A stretch of 64,000 nucleotides of DNA, from assembly GCF_004087915.1 (NCBI RefSeq), contig NZ_CP035108.1, positions 2,933,553 to 2,997,552 of the forward strand. The letters are read 5' to 3'. Positions 19,204 to 27,834 of the stretch are shown piece by piece. Source of the stretch: Geovibrio thiophilus. Lineage in GTDB: Bacteria; Chrysiogenota; Deferribacteres; Deferribacterales; Geovibrionaceae. The notes beneath the pieces are model-generated. The model was not told the origin of the DNA and made no database searches. It saw only the letters and a list, made by a program, of their open reading frames with translations. Both the position numbers and the translations under genes were made by a program. How positions within the stretch are numbered: position 1 is the first letter of the stretch; every line of letters starts with the position of its first letter.

Positions 19204-19816
19204 TTACTGCTGCCTTAAGACGAAACAGGAGAGTATCGTAATATACCTCGGTGATTGCAGTAAAGGCGCATACGAACATGAGCAGATATATTCCGTAGTC
19301 GAACGTCAGCTCGGACATGTCTATGAGCTTAACTATTGAGACCAGTATACCCACAAGAAAGACATCCGCCATGTGCCACTCCTGAAAAAAATTCGTAAGC
19401 CTCAGCACTGCGGTGAAGAAGGGAAATTTACGCCCCGCAAGAACCGCCAGCGATATATAAAAACAGGAAAGCAGAAAGCTCATGGGGATGATAACCGAAG
19501 TCAGCAGAACAAGGAATCCCACTGCGCCCAACCCTTCCTCATACAGAGTCCGTATACTCCCGAGCACAGTCGCCGAGCTGCTGAGGCTGCTCACTGAAAT
19601 ATCCAGCACAGGATAAAGCAGAGCGGGAACGAACAGCATAAAAGCGGATATGCTGAACGCCGCCACATAAGCCACGGCGTTTTTCCCCTGCTTCTTAACC
19701 GTGCTGCCGCAGCGGGCGCAGGTTATCTTGTCATCAGTGTTTTTCGCGAAGGAGACAGCCCACCCGCAGTAAGCGCAGGCGGTGCACACCTCATCATGTC
19801 CGGTTAAAGGGTTCAT
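19196..19816 (-). CDS. PqiA-like integral membrane protein, first half-size copy
   Basis: A protein of about 206 residues starting MNPLTGHDEVCTACAYCGW. It has a zinc ribbon (CTACAYCGW...CARCGSTV) and four membrane segments including NAVAYVAAFSISAFMLFVPALLYPVLDIS, GAVGFLVLLTSVIIPMSFLLSCFYISL and a C-terminal pair. It represents the N-terminal half of a PqiA/LetA protein. The ATG at 19816 is chosen over one at 19822 because a strong promoter directly upstream predicts transcription beginning near 19816; neither has a clear ribosome site. It is the first gene of the three-gene operon. Confidence 0.88.
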   Translation of the reverse strand: MNPLTGHDEVCTACAYCGWAVSFAKNTDDKITCARCGSTVKKQGKNAVAYVAAFSISAFMLFVPALLYPVLDISVSSLSSSATVLGSIRTLYEEGLGAVGFLVLLTSVIIPMSFLLSCFYISLAVLAGRKFPFFTAVLRLTNFFQEWHMADVFLVGILVSIVKLIDMSELTFDYGIYLLMFVCAFTAITEVYYDTLLFRLKAAVND

Positions 19817-19822
19817 AAGCAT

Positions 19823-19851
19823 ATTATAAGGTTTTAAACGGCGTGTGACAA
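19823..19851 (-). promoter_or_regulatory. Strong sigma-70-like promoter of the pqi operon
   Basis: On the minus strand TTGTCA (19851-19846) and TATAAT (19828-19823) are separated by exactly 17 nt. The -10 box abuts the ATG at 19822, so the predicted start of transcription falls about at the A of the ATG at 19816. This implies a leaderless mRNA. Confidence 0.7.
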
Positions 19852-20142
19852 GCCGCACGAATTTAAGAAGTGTTAAAAAACGGCAAAGGCACAGTTAACC
19901 ATACGACACTTGATTACTTGCGGCTAATAAAGTTCAATTAGCTTAATAAATAGATTGACAGCAAAAGAGCATCAGTCTAGTATTTTCGTGTTCCGTGTCT
20001 TGATTTCCGCTGTTTAACAGACAAAGTCGGAAATCTCTTCCAGCTTGCGAACCGGTGCGGAGGCTTGGAAAATACAATGCACGGAAATCTTTCAAATACT
20101 ATCCTTGAGAATCTTCTGAATTCCGAAATTAAAGGGGAGAAC

Positions 20143-22392
20143 ATGAAAAAAAACAGATACGGTTTTGGGCATATTCTTGCGCTCGGGCTCGCACTTTCGG
20201 TAACTTTCGGCGTTACGGGCGCATTCGCGGCCGATGAGGAGATCACTCTTGAAACAGTCGAAGTAGTCGGCACAGCGGCGGAGCAGGTTAAGCAGTCGCT
20301 CGGCTCTTCCATCATCACAAAAGAGGATATTGAAAAAAATCCTCCCGTTAATGACCTTTCGGAAATAATACGCCGCCAACCCGGCGTTAACCTTACAGGG
20401 AACTCCGCCTCCGGTTCCAGAGGTAACAACCGCCAGATAGACCTGCGCGGCATGGGTCCCGAAAACACGCTCATACTCATCGACGGACGCCCTGTTAAAT
20501 CACGCAACTCCGTCCGCTACGGGTGGACAGAGGAAAGAGACACCAGAGGCGATTCCAACTGGGTTCCCGCCGAAATGGTTGAACGCATTGAAGTCCTCAG
20601 GGGACCAGCGGCAGCCCGTTACGGCTCCGGCGCCATGGGCGGCGTGGTGAACATAATTACCAAAAAACCCGAGGACAAATTTACAGGTTCAATGACATTC
20701 ATGGGCAACATTCAGGAGGATGCGCAGGAAGGGGATTCATACCGCTTTAACGCTTCCGTTGGTGGCCCTGTGAACGATTCGGTTTTCTTCCGCATATACG
20801 GAGGCATAAACTACCGTGACGCGGACGCCAAAAGCATAAACGAAGGCGAAGCCGCTTACGGCGGCGCTGAAACTGTCGCCGGACGTGAAGGCTACCGCAA
20901 CAGAGACATTAACGCACTTCTCACATGGGAAGTAAACAAGCAGCAGACTGTGGAACTCACCGGCGGCTACAGCCGTCAGGGCAACATTTACGCAGGCGAC
21001 TCAATGCAGAACTTCGGCAATGATTATACAGAATCGCTCTACGGTGAGGAAACAAACGTAATGCGCCGCAAGAACATAGCCGCCACCCACACAGGCGACT
21101 GGAACTGGGGACACACCCGTTTTGACATCAGCTACGACAGCACAGTGAATACCCGTCTTAATGAAGGTCTGGCGGGCGGTCTTGAAGGCGAGATAACGGA
21201 TACTCCCACCTATGAACCCGGCATGGCGGAATCAGAGTTTAATACGCTGCTCACATCCGTACAGGCGGATATACCCCTGAACCTGTTCGGGTTCGCGCAG
21301 ACTCTCACTGTGGGTGCGGAATATCTCGGAGAATCGCTGGACGACAAAGGCTCACTGAGAAACTCGCCGGCTATGACATGGCTTAATATCGACCTTGAAG
21401 GCTATAACCCCGGCAAAACCGACGAGGATGTATACAGCTATGCCTTTTATATTGAGGACAATATCTATCTCGGCAGCGGCGTAACGCTCACTCCGGGCGT
21501 GCGTGTTGACGAACATGAAACCTTCGGCAGCAATGTAAGCCCCAGCCTTAACGCGTCTTATGAGATCAACTCCAACTGGACAGTCAAAGGCGGCGTGGCA
21601 AGAGCATACAAAGCGCCTAATCTTTATCAGGGCAACCCCAACTACCTGCTTTACAGCAGAGGAACAGGCTGCTACGGCGGAGCAAGCTCACTGGGCGGCG
21701 GATGCTATCTTCAGGGTAACGAGGATCTTGATCCTGAAACAAGCATAAACAAGGAGATAGGTATTGCTTACGACTCCGATTCATTCAGAGCAAGCGCCAC
21801 CTATTTCCACAATGATTATGACAACAAAGTTTACGCAGGTAAAAAATCCGTGGCGACTGTTAACGGCAACAGAGACGTTTACCAGTGGGAAAACGCAGGC
21901 GATGCCATTATACAAGGTGTAGAGGGGAACGTCTTTGTCGCTCTCGGCAAAGACATTGATTTCAACACTAACGTCACTTACATGATCGAATCCGAGCTTA
22001 AAAGAACCGGTCAGCCCCTGAGCATTGTCCCTGAATACACAGTGAACACGTTCATCGACTGGAGAGCCGCAGACAGGCTTTCTCTCGGGGTGAACGCCAC
22101 TCTCTACGGCGAACAGGAGACCCCTTCCATAGAGATCAGAACGGAAAGAGAGATAGAGAAAGATACCATAGATCCTTACGCCCTTGTGGGAATAAGCGCA
22201 AAATATCAGGTATTTGAAAACGTGTCTCTCAGCGCGGGAGTTAACAATATTTTCGATAAACAGCTTAACCGCAAAGGCAACTCCGCTTCCGCCTCAGCCT
22301 CAGCCTCAGCCGACGGAGCCGAAAAAGCCAACGCATATACTTACAACGAAGTGGGCAGATCATACTGGCTGTCTATGACGACTGAGTTCTGA
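20143..22392 (+). CDS. FepA-like TonB-dependent receptor for catecholate siderophores (copy 1)
   Basis: Outer-membrane receptor, 749 residues. A signal peptide ends near AFA, residue 27. A TonB box-like ETVEVVG follows, then the plug domain with LRGMGPENTLILIDGRPV, RDTRGDSNWVPAEMVERIEVLRGPAAARYGSGAMGGVVNIITKK, very close to the ferric enterobactin receptor FepA. The barrel ends in a typical C-terminal aromatic residue (SMTTEF). The ATG at 20143 follows AAAGGGGAGA. Near residue 715 a short in-frame 6-bp repeat encodes alternating Ser and Ala, absent from copy 2. No siderophore synthesis or ABC uptake genes are in the window. Confidence 0.92.
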   Translation: MKKNRYGFGHILALGLALSVTFGVTGAFAADEEITLETVEVVGTAAEQVKQSLGSSIITKEDIEKNPPVNDLSEIIRRQPGVNLTGNSASGSRGNNRQIDLRGMGPENTLILIDGRPVKSRNSVRYGWTEERDTRGDSNWVPAEMVERIEVLRGPAAARYGSGAMGGVVNIITKKPEDKFTGSMTFMGNIQEDAQEGDSYRFNASVGGPVNDSVFFRIYGGINYRDADAKSINEGEAAYGGAETVAGREGYRNRDINALLTWEVNKQQTVELTGGYSRQGNIYAGDSMQNFGNDYTESLYGEETNVMRRKNIAATHTGDWNWGHTRFDISYDSTVNTRLNEGLAGGLEGEITDTPTYEPGMAESEFNTLLTSVQADIPLNLFGFAQTLTVGAEYLGESLDDKGSLRNSPAMTWLNIDLEGYNPGKTDEDVYSYAFYIEDNIYLGSGVTLTPGVRVDEHETFGSNVSPSLNASYEINSNWTVKGGVARAYKAPNLYQGNPNYLLYSRGTGCYGGASSLGGGCYLQGNEDLDPETSINKEIGIAYDSDSFRASATYFHNDYDNKVYAGKKSVATVNGNRDVYQWENAGDAIIQGVEGNVFVALGKDIDFNTNVTYMIESELKRTGQPLSIVPEYTVNTFIDWRAADRLSLGVNATLYGEQETPSIEIRTEREIEKDTIDPYALVGISAKYQVFENVSLSAGVNNIFDKQLNRKGNSASASASASADGAEKANAYTYNEVGRSYWLSMTTEF
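22279..22313 (+). repeat. In-frame hexanucleotide repeat inside FepA-like copy 1
   Basis: Consecutive TCCGCC/TCAGCC units encode an Ser-Ala tract between two barrel strands near the C-terminus. Such tracts can change length by slippage without shifting the frame. Confidence 0.6.
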
Positions 22393-22400
22393 TTAATAAA

Positions 22401-22476
22401 GGCAGCCCGTACATCCTGTCGGGCTGCCTTACACGCTCGCGCCGTGATAAACACGGCTTCGCTTCGCACGGCGCAG
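22401..22476 (-). repeat. Three-hairpin dispersed repeat, unit B1 (truncated, lacks hairpin 1)
   Basis: Read on the minus strand: linker 1 GCGCCGTGCGAAGCGAAG (22475-22458), hairpin 2 (CCGTG, loop, CACGG at 22442-22456), linker 2 CGCGAGCGTGT, and hairpin 3 with 9-bp arms GGCAGCCCG/CGGGCTGCC around loop ACAGGATGTA (22401-22428). On the plus strand hairpin 3 stands 8 nt after the receptor stop and could act as its terminator. Confidence 0.75.
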
Positions 22477-22493
22477 TATTTGTCTTGCCGCTC

Positions 22494-22584
22494 CAAAAAC
22501 TACATCCTGTGTTTTTGCCGCACACGCTCGCGCCGAACTTCGTTTGGCTTCGCTTCGCACGGCGCAGTTCCGTCCATGGAACTG
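22494..22584 (-). repeat. Three-hairpin dispersed repeat, unit B2
   Basis: Minus strand order: hairpin 1 (CAGTTCC, loop ATGGAC, GGAACTG; 22565-22584), linker 1, hairpin 2 (CCAAAC/GTTCGG; 22533-22547), linker 2, hairpin 3 (CAAAAAC/GTTTTTG around ACAGGATGTA; 22494-22517). The stems differ fully from unit B1 while the loop and linkers match. Confidence 0.75.
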
Positions 22585-22592
22585 TTTGTGTC

Positions 22593-22620
22593 ATTGCGAA
22601 CCCTGCAAGGGTGAAGCAAT
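22593..22620. repeat. Second dispersed repeat family, ATTGC/GCAAT copy
   Basis: ATTGC and GCAAT flank an inner CCCT/AGGG hairpin (GAACCCTGCAAGGGTGAA). Related copies occur at 25228, 30202 and 56892. Confidence 0.6.
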
Positions 22621-22778
22621 CTCTCATTTAATAACATAAAGCCGTACATACTGTCGGGCTCGCTTCTGTTTTAGGGAACATTTTTTTGTTTCTTTTTATA
22701 AGCTTTTAAAATTAGTATCAGCAATAGATTAGTCTAGTTTTATTTAACTAACATTTTTATAGCTAATAAACAATTTTA

Positions 22779-22807
22779 TTGACATAAATACGCGGAAACC
22801 TGTATTA
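22779..22807 (+). promoter_or_regulatory. Candidate promoter of FepA-like copy 2
   Basis: TTGACA at 22779-22784 followed after 17 nt by a weak -10 (GTATTA). The surrounding 22626-22879 is AT-rich and holds no other recognisable feature; no convincing Fur box was found. Confidence 0.3.
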
Positions 22808-22879
22808 AGAGCAGGTAACAAATCATAGTTACTCACTAAATTATCCAGAGAATCTTTAGCATTCCAATAAGGGGAAATC

Positions 22880-25105
22880 ATGAAAAAAAGTAGCATCAGC
22901 TTCGGGCATATTTTTATGCCTTTGGCAGCATTTGCCGTCATCCTGCTTTCGGCGGGCGTTTACGCAGCAGAGCAGGACACAATTACTCTCGATGCAGTTG
23001 AGGTAGTAGGTACGGCTGAAGAACAGGCGAAACAGTCTCTCGGTGCATCAATTATAACAAAAGAGGATATTGAAAAACGCCCTCCTGCCAACGATCTTTC
23101 CGACATAATCCGCCGTCAGCCCGGTGTCAACCTTACGGGAAACACCGCGACAGGAATGAGAGGCAACAACCGCCAGATCGATCTTAGAGGCATGGGACCT
23201 GAAAACACTCTTATACTCATTGACGGACGCCCTGTTATGTCAAGAAGTTCAGTCCGCTACGGTTGGGATGGCGAAAGAGATACCAGAGGTGACACTAACT
23301 GGGTTCCCGCCGAGATGGTTGAACGTATAGAAATTCTCCGAGGTCCGGCGGCTGCCCGTTACGGTTCCGGCGCCATGGGCGGTGTGGTAAACATAATAAC
23401 AAAAAAACCGGAAGACAAACTCACCGGCTCAATGTCCTTCTACACGAATATGCCTGAAGACAGCAAAGAAGGCGGTAACAAGAGAGTAAATGTTTCCGTA
23501 AGCGGTCCCGTCAGCAATTCTCTCTCATTCAGAGTATACGGAAGCAGATCTGAATCCGAAGGAGACGCCCCGGATATTAACTCTGATGCGATAGATACTG
23601 ACAGCGATACTTCGATAATAGCCGGACGCGAGGGTGTAAATAACAAAGACATCAACGCAATTCTTTCATGGGTTGTAAATAAGCAGCAGATAATAGATTT
23701 CGGCGCAAGCTACAGCCGTCAGGGCAATGAATACGCAGGTGACGCCCTTCTGGGCGCTGTGGGGGCGGGTGATGCGGCGGCAAGAAGCATGCTTGGCGAA
23801 GAAACAAACATAATGCGCCGCAGAAGCTATTTTGTTACTCACAGCGGCAACTGGGACTGGGGTTCAAGCCGAGTGGATCTCAGCTATGAAGGCACTGACA
23901 ATGTTCGTCTTGATGAAGGTCTCGCAGGCGGTTCAGAAGGCAAGATTAATACCGCAGAAAACTGGAATCTCACTGAACTTGAAAATTACCGTGCAAAAGC
24001 AGAGGTAAACATCCCCGTTGTTCTTTTCGGTTTTCACCAGACAGCCACTTTGGGCGCAGAATACCTTAAAGAAAAAATGAAAGACCCCGGCAACACAGGC
24101 AGAAACGCCACTACCACTGCTCCTGACTACGAAGCAGGCAACAGCGAGCTTGAACAGTACAGCTACGCAGCTTACGTTGAAGACAATATCTACCTCGGTC
24201 ACGGCGTAACTCTGACACCCGGTGTAAGGATGGACTACCACGAAATCTTCGGCTCCAACGCCAGCCCCAGCCTCAATGCTATGTGGGAACTTAACAAAAA
24301 CTGGACTGTAAAAGGCGGCATAGCAAGGGCATACAAGGCGCCGAACCTTTATCAAGGCAATCCCAACTACCTCCTTTCCAGCAATGGTAACGGCTGCGCA
24401 TACAGAAATCCCTCCGGCTCATCTTCCTGCTATCTGTTGGGGAATGATGACCTTGAACCTGAAATAAGCATAAATAAAGAGATAGGTCTTGCTTTTGAAT
24501 CTGATATTTTCAATGCCAGCGCCACCTATTTCCGCAATGATTACGACAGCAAAATATACGCAGGCACTGAGCCAGTGGATTACACCGACAGATACGTCTA
24601 TCAGTGGCAGAACGCTGAGGATGCTATAGTAGAGGGTGTGGAAGGCAACGTATTTGTTGCTGTAGGCAAAGACATTGATTTCAATACGAATATCACTTAC
24701 ATGATAAAAAATGAGACAAAAAAAGACGGTCAGCCTCTCAGCATCGTCCCCGAATATACCATCAACTCTTTCGTGGACTGGAGAGCAACTGATTCCCTGC
24801 TCCTTGGGGTAAACGCCACTTACTACGGCAAGCAGGAGCCCAGAACTCTCAACTACAAAAGACCCGATGTTCCTCTTTCAGAAGAAGCTATGGAAAACCG
24901 CGACCCTTACTACATTTTCGGCATATACGGCACATACAAAATAATTGATACCATTACTTTTAAAGCTGGTATAAATAACCTTTTCGATAAACAGCTTTAC
25001 CGCGAAGGCAACGCATACAGCGTAACCAGCGGGGCAGGCGCAGGCGGGGACACTTACAACGAACCCGGCAGATCATACTACGTTTCTATGACAATGGACT
25101 TCTGA
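22880..25105 (+). CDS. FepA-like TonB-dependent receptor for catecholate siderophores (copy 2)
   Basis: A 741-residue paralogue of the upstream receptor. It has a signal peptide (about residues 1-29, VYA-AEQ), TonB box-like DAVEVVG, and the same FepA-type plug (LRGMGPENTLILIDGRPV; RDTRGDTNWVPAEMVERIEILRGPAAARYGSGAMGGVVNIITKK). It ends in SMTMDF. Plug and most strands are nearly identical to copy 1, while external loops differ, for example SDAIDTDSDTS near residue 235. AAGGGGAAATC lies before the ATG. The tandem pair, including matching 3-prime repeats, looks like a duplication with divergence of ligand-contact loops. Confidence 0.92.
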   Translation: MKKSSISFGHIFMPLAAFAVILLSAGVYAAEQDTITLDAVEVVGTAEEQAKQSLGASIITKEDIEKRPPANDLSDIIRRQPGVNLTGNTATGMRGNNRQIDLRGMGPENTLILIDGRPVMSRSSVRYGWDGERDTRGDTNWVPAEMVERIEILRGPAAARYGSGAMGGVVNIITKKPEDKLTGSMSFYTNMPEDSKEGGNKRVNVSVSGPVSNSLSFRVYGSRSESEGDAPDINSDAIDTDSDTSIIAGREGVNNKDINAILSWVVNKQQIIDFGASYSRQGNEYAGDALLGAVGAGDAAARSMLGEETNIMRRRSYFVTHSGNWDWGSSRVDLSYEGTDNVRLDEGLAGGSEGKINTAENWNLTELENYRAKAEVNIPVVLFGFHQTATLGAEYLKEKMKDPGNTGRNATTTAPDYEAGNSELEQYSYAAYVEDNIYLGHGVTLTPGVRMDYHEIFGSNASPSLNAMWELNKNWTVKGGIARAYKAPNLYQGNPNYLLSSNGNGCAYRNPSGSSSCYLLGNDDLEPEISINKEIGLAFESDIFNASATYFRNDYDSKIYAGTEPVDYTDRYVYQWQNAEDAIVEGVEGNVFVAVGKDIDFNTNITYMIKNETKKDGQPLSIVPEYTINSFVDWRATDSLLLGVNATYYGKQEPRTLNYKRPDVPLSEEAMENRDPYYIFGIYGTYKIIDTITFKAGINNLFDKQLYREGNAYSVTSGAGAGGDTYNEPGRSYYVSMTMDF

Positions 25106-25113
25106 TTAATAAA

Positions 25114-25206
25114 GGCAGCCCGTACATCCTGTCGGGCTGCCTTACACGCTCGCGCCGTGATAAACGCGGCTTCGCTTCGCACGGCGCAGTTCCGTCCATG
25201 GAACTG
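25114..25206 (-). repeat. Three-hairpin dispersed repeat, unit C
   Basis: Minus strand order: hairpin 1 (CAGTTCC/GGAACTG; 25187-25206), linker 1, hairpin 2 (CCGCG/CGTGG-type with one G-T pair), linker 2, hairpin 3 (GGCAGCCCG/CGGGCTGCC around ACAGGATGTA; 25114-25141). It sits 8 nt after receptor copy 2, as unit B1 does after copy 1. Confidence 0.75.
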
Positions 25207-25227
25207 TTTGTGTCAGTATATTTAAAG

Positions 25228-25256
25228 ACTGCTTCGTCGCTCCAATCCCTCGCAGT
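25228..25256. repeat. Second dispersed repeat family, ACTGC/GCAGT copy
   Basis: ACTGC (25228-25232) pairs with GCAGT (25252-25256). The closing stem differs from the ATTGC/GCAAT copies by a compensatory change. Confidence 0.5.
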
Positions 25257-25294
25257 GAGGACAAGGGGAAGTTATTGCCGCTGAAAGAAAAACA

Positions 25295-25315
25295 CCCTCC
25301 TTTATGAAAGGAGGG
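25295..25315. terminator. Hairpin between receptor copy 2 and nspC
   Basis: CCCTCCTTT, loop ATG, AAAGGAGGG: a 9-bp perfect stem downstream of two convergent genes. A near-identical stem is present at 47556-47576, so it is also a dispersed repeat. Confidence 0.55.
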
Positions 25316-25345
25316 CGGGGGAGGATTTATGCAGTTGTTTACTTT

Positions 25346-26518
25346 TCAGCTTATTCTGTTCTTATAATCTTCGTAACCGAATTTTCTGATTACTTCAAAG
25401 GTTCCTTTCTCAAGGCTGAATGTGACGATCGAGGGGAGCTCCACTCCGTTGAAGTTTGTGTTCTTCACGAAAGAATACAGCGCCATATCGGTAAAAACCA
25501 GTCTGTCACCCCTTTTCAGCGGCGCGTCAAAATGATAATCCCCTATGACATCCCCTGAGAGGCAGGAGATTCCGCCAAGACGATAGGTATATTTTCCGTT
25601 CTCGGGCTCGCCTGTGAGCTTCGGTCTGTACGGCATTGCCAGAACATCCGGCATGTGCGTTTCCGCCGAGCAGTCGCACACGGCTATGTCCATTCCGTTG
25701 TATATAGTGTCCAACACAGAGGTTATAAACACTCCCGCATTCAGCACCACTGCCTCACCGGGTTCGAGGTAAACCTGTATATTATTGTATCTTTTCCGGA
25801 AATCTGTAATCAGGCGGCAGAGAAGCTCAATATCGTAATCGTCTCTTGTTATGTGATGTCCGCCGCCGAAGTTTATCCATTTCATCTGCGGTATGAGGTG
25901 AGAGAAATGCTTTTCAAAAGATGCCAGCACCCTTTCCAGAACATCCGAATTCTGTTCGCACATGGCGTGAAAGTGCAGTCCGTCTATCCCTGTGAGGTCG
26001 ACTCCTTCCAAGTCCTGCGGAGCCACGCCGAAGCGTGAGCCGGGGAGGCACGGGTTATACAGTTCCACCTCAACCTCGGCATGCCCGGGGTTAACCCGCA
26101 GACCTATTTCAATATGCCTGCCGCCTGCCTTTATCTTATCCCTGTGCAGATGCCACTGGTTCACGGAGTTGAAGACTATATGGTCGGAGTATTTTATTAC
26201 CCGCTCCATCTGAGCGTATGTGAATGCGGGAGAATAGGTATGTGTCTCCCTTTTGAACTCCTCAAAGCCCAGTTGCGCCTCTATGGGACCGCTGGCGCAG
26301 ACTCCGTGCAGATATGATGAAATAAGCGGAAACATCTTCGGCAGGGCAAACGCCTTGAGAGCAAGCATTATCTTCGCCCCTGTGCGCTTTTGCACTGAGT
26401 CAAGAATTTCGCAGTTGCGACGGATCACATCCTCACTGATCAGGTAACAGGGCGTTTCCGCCCTGCCCGTTATTTCCTTCGGAAAATCTTTCAGCGTCTG
26501 TGCATATGAATCTGTCAT
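25346..26518 (-). CDS. nspC: Carboxynorspermidine/carboxyspermidine decarboxylase
   Basis: PLP-dependent decarboxylase of the alanine-racemase fold that converts carboxy(nor)spermidine to (nor)spermidine. Residues 18-28 (AETPCYLISED) and KIMLALKAFALPKMF give the PLP lysine (Lys near residue 53). Other family segments are GLRVNPGHAEVEVELYNPC, INFGGGHHITRDDYD, YLEPGEAVVLNAGVFITSVLD and VCDCSAETHMPDVLAMPYRP. The length of 390 residues is normal. Its ATG overlaps the stop of the synthase gene (ATGA). With the upstream genes it makes spermidine without S-adenosylmethionine decarboxylase. Confidence 0.93.
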   Translation of the reverse strand: MTDSYAQTLKDFPKEITGRAETPCYLISEDVIRRNCEILDSVQKRTGAKIMLALKAFALPKMFPLISSYLHGVCASGPIEAQLGFEEFKRETHTYSPAFTYAQMERVIKYSDHIVFNSVNQWHLHRDKIKAGGRHIEIGLRVNPGHAEVEVELYNPCLPGSRFGVAPQDLEGVDLTGIDGLHFHAMCEQNSDVLERVLASFEKHFSHLIPQMKWINFGGGHHITRDDYDIELLCRLITDFRKRYNNIQVYLEPGEAVVLNAGVFITSVLDTIYNGMDIAVCDCSAETHMPDVLAMPYRPKLTGEPENGKYTYRLGGISCLSGDVIGDYHFDAPLKRGDRLVFTDMALYSFVKNTNFNGVELPSIVTFSLEKGTFEVIRKFGYEDYKNRIS

Positions 26519-27732
26519 TCGGGAAGCTGACCTTCAAAATCCACAACCTGCCAAGGCAGACCGCATTTGTTAAGCTCATCCATGAACATATCGGGATCAA
26601 GCTGCTCCACGTTGAAAACGCCCGTGTCCTTCCATACATCTTTCAGCATCATCATTGCGCCGATCATGGCGGGAACGCCCGTGGTATATGAAACCGCCTG
26701 CGCCTGAACCTCTCTGTAGGCTTCTGCGTGATCGCAGACGTTGTAGATGTATTTCTTAATCTTTTTGCCGTCCTTCTCGCCGTCAAAAACACAGCCGATT
26801 ACTGCAAGCCCCTTGTAGTTAGTGCCGAGACTGCCCGGATCGGGGAGCAAAGCCTTGAGGAACTGAAGCGGGATTATTTTGCAGCCGCCAAAATCCACTT
26901 CGTCAATACGGGTCATGCCCACATTCTCAAGCACTTTAAGGTGTGTTATGTAGTTCTGTGAGAATGTCATCCAGAAGCGGATTCTCTCCAGACCTTTGAT
27001 GTTCTTCACAAGCGATTCCATCTCCTCATGAAAGAGAAGATAGCTCTCTTTTTTGCCCGCCTCGGGATAGTCAAATGAGAAGTGAACGCAGCTGTCGTCA
27101 AGTATCGCGGGGGTTTCGATCCATTCTCCGTCCTTCCAGTGGCGCACCACCTGAGTCACCTCACGGATGTTTATCTCAGGGTTGAAGTTCGTGGCAAACG
27201 GATGCCCGTGGTCACCTGCGTTGCAGTCGAGAATGTCGATTGTGCGGATGCTGTCGTACAGGTGCTTCTGTGCGTATGCGCAGAAGATATTCGTCACACC
27301 CGGGTCAAACCCGCAGCCGAGAACTGCCATAAGCCCTTTCTCTTTGAATTTATCCTGATAAGCCCACTGCCATGAGTATTCAAACTTCGCTTCGTCCTTA
27401 GGCTCGTAATTTGCCGTGTCAAGGTAGTTCACCCCTGTCTCAAGGCATGCGTCCATGATCGCAAGATCCTGATACGGCAGGGCGACATTAAGCACAAGCT
27501 CAGGCTTGCAGTCGTTAATGACACGTACTATGTCGCTGACAACATCCGCATCCACAGCGTAGGTCTTCACATCGACGCCGTACATTTTCTTAACCTCTGC
27601 GGCTATAGCGTCGCACTTCCCCTTCGTCCTGCTGGCAAGAAAGATTTCCTTAAAAACGTCAGGATGCTGTGCGCACTTCTTCACAACAACATTACCTACG
27701 CCGCCCGCACCGATTATGAGCACTTTTGACAT
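26515..27732 (-). CDS. Carboxynorspermidine synthase (saccharopine dehydrogenase family)
   Basis: NAD(P)H-dependent enzyme that condenses aspartate semialdehyde with a diamine to give carboxy(nor)spermidine. The protein begins with the Rossmann motif VLIIGAGGVGNVVV. It also has LNVALPYQDLAIMDACLETGVNYLDTANYE, GCGFDPGVTNIF and DCNAGDHGHPFATNFNPEINIREVTQ, as in CASDH enzymes of Vibrio and Campylobacter type. It is 405 residues from the ATG at 27732, chosen over a TTG 6 nt earlier because GGAG lies 7 nt upstream. It lies between speA and nspC on the same strand. Confidence 0.92.
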   Translation of the reverse strand: MSKVLIIGAGGVGNVVVKKCAQHPDVFKEIFLASRTKGKCDAIAAEVKKMYGVDVKTYAVDADVVSDIVRVINDCKPELVLNVALPYQDLAIMDACLETGVNYLDTANYEPKDEAKFEYSWQWAYQDKFKEKGLMAVLGCGFDPGVTNIFCAYAQKHLYDSIRTIDILDCNAGDHGHPFATNFNPEINIREVTQVVRHWKDGEWIETPAILDDSCVHFSFDYPEAGKKESYLLFHEEMESLVKNIKGLERIRFWMTFSQNYITHLKVLENVGMTRIDEVDFGGCKIIPLQFLKALLPDPGSLGTNYKGLAVIGCVFDGEKDGKKIKKYIYNVCDHAEAYREVQAQAVSYTTGVPAMIGAMMMLKDVWKDTGVFNVEQLDPDMFMDELNKCGLPWQVVDFEGQLPE

Positions 27733-27834
27733 TCGCAAACTCCTTTATTCATTAAAATGTTTTATATTTAATTTTTTTAGGAAAACTTTTTAGAAACAAA
27801 GCTTCCCTGTAACCCTTCAAAAAACTCACTTTGT

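Noticed and set aside
19861..20142. Fur box in front of the first FepA-like receptor gene
   Set aside because: No convincing 19-bp palindrome of the GATAATGATAATCATTATC type was found there or before copy 2.
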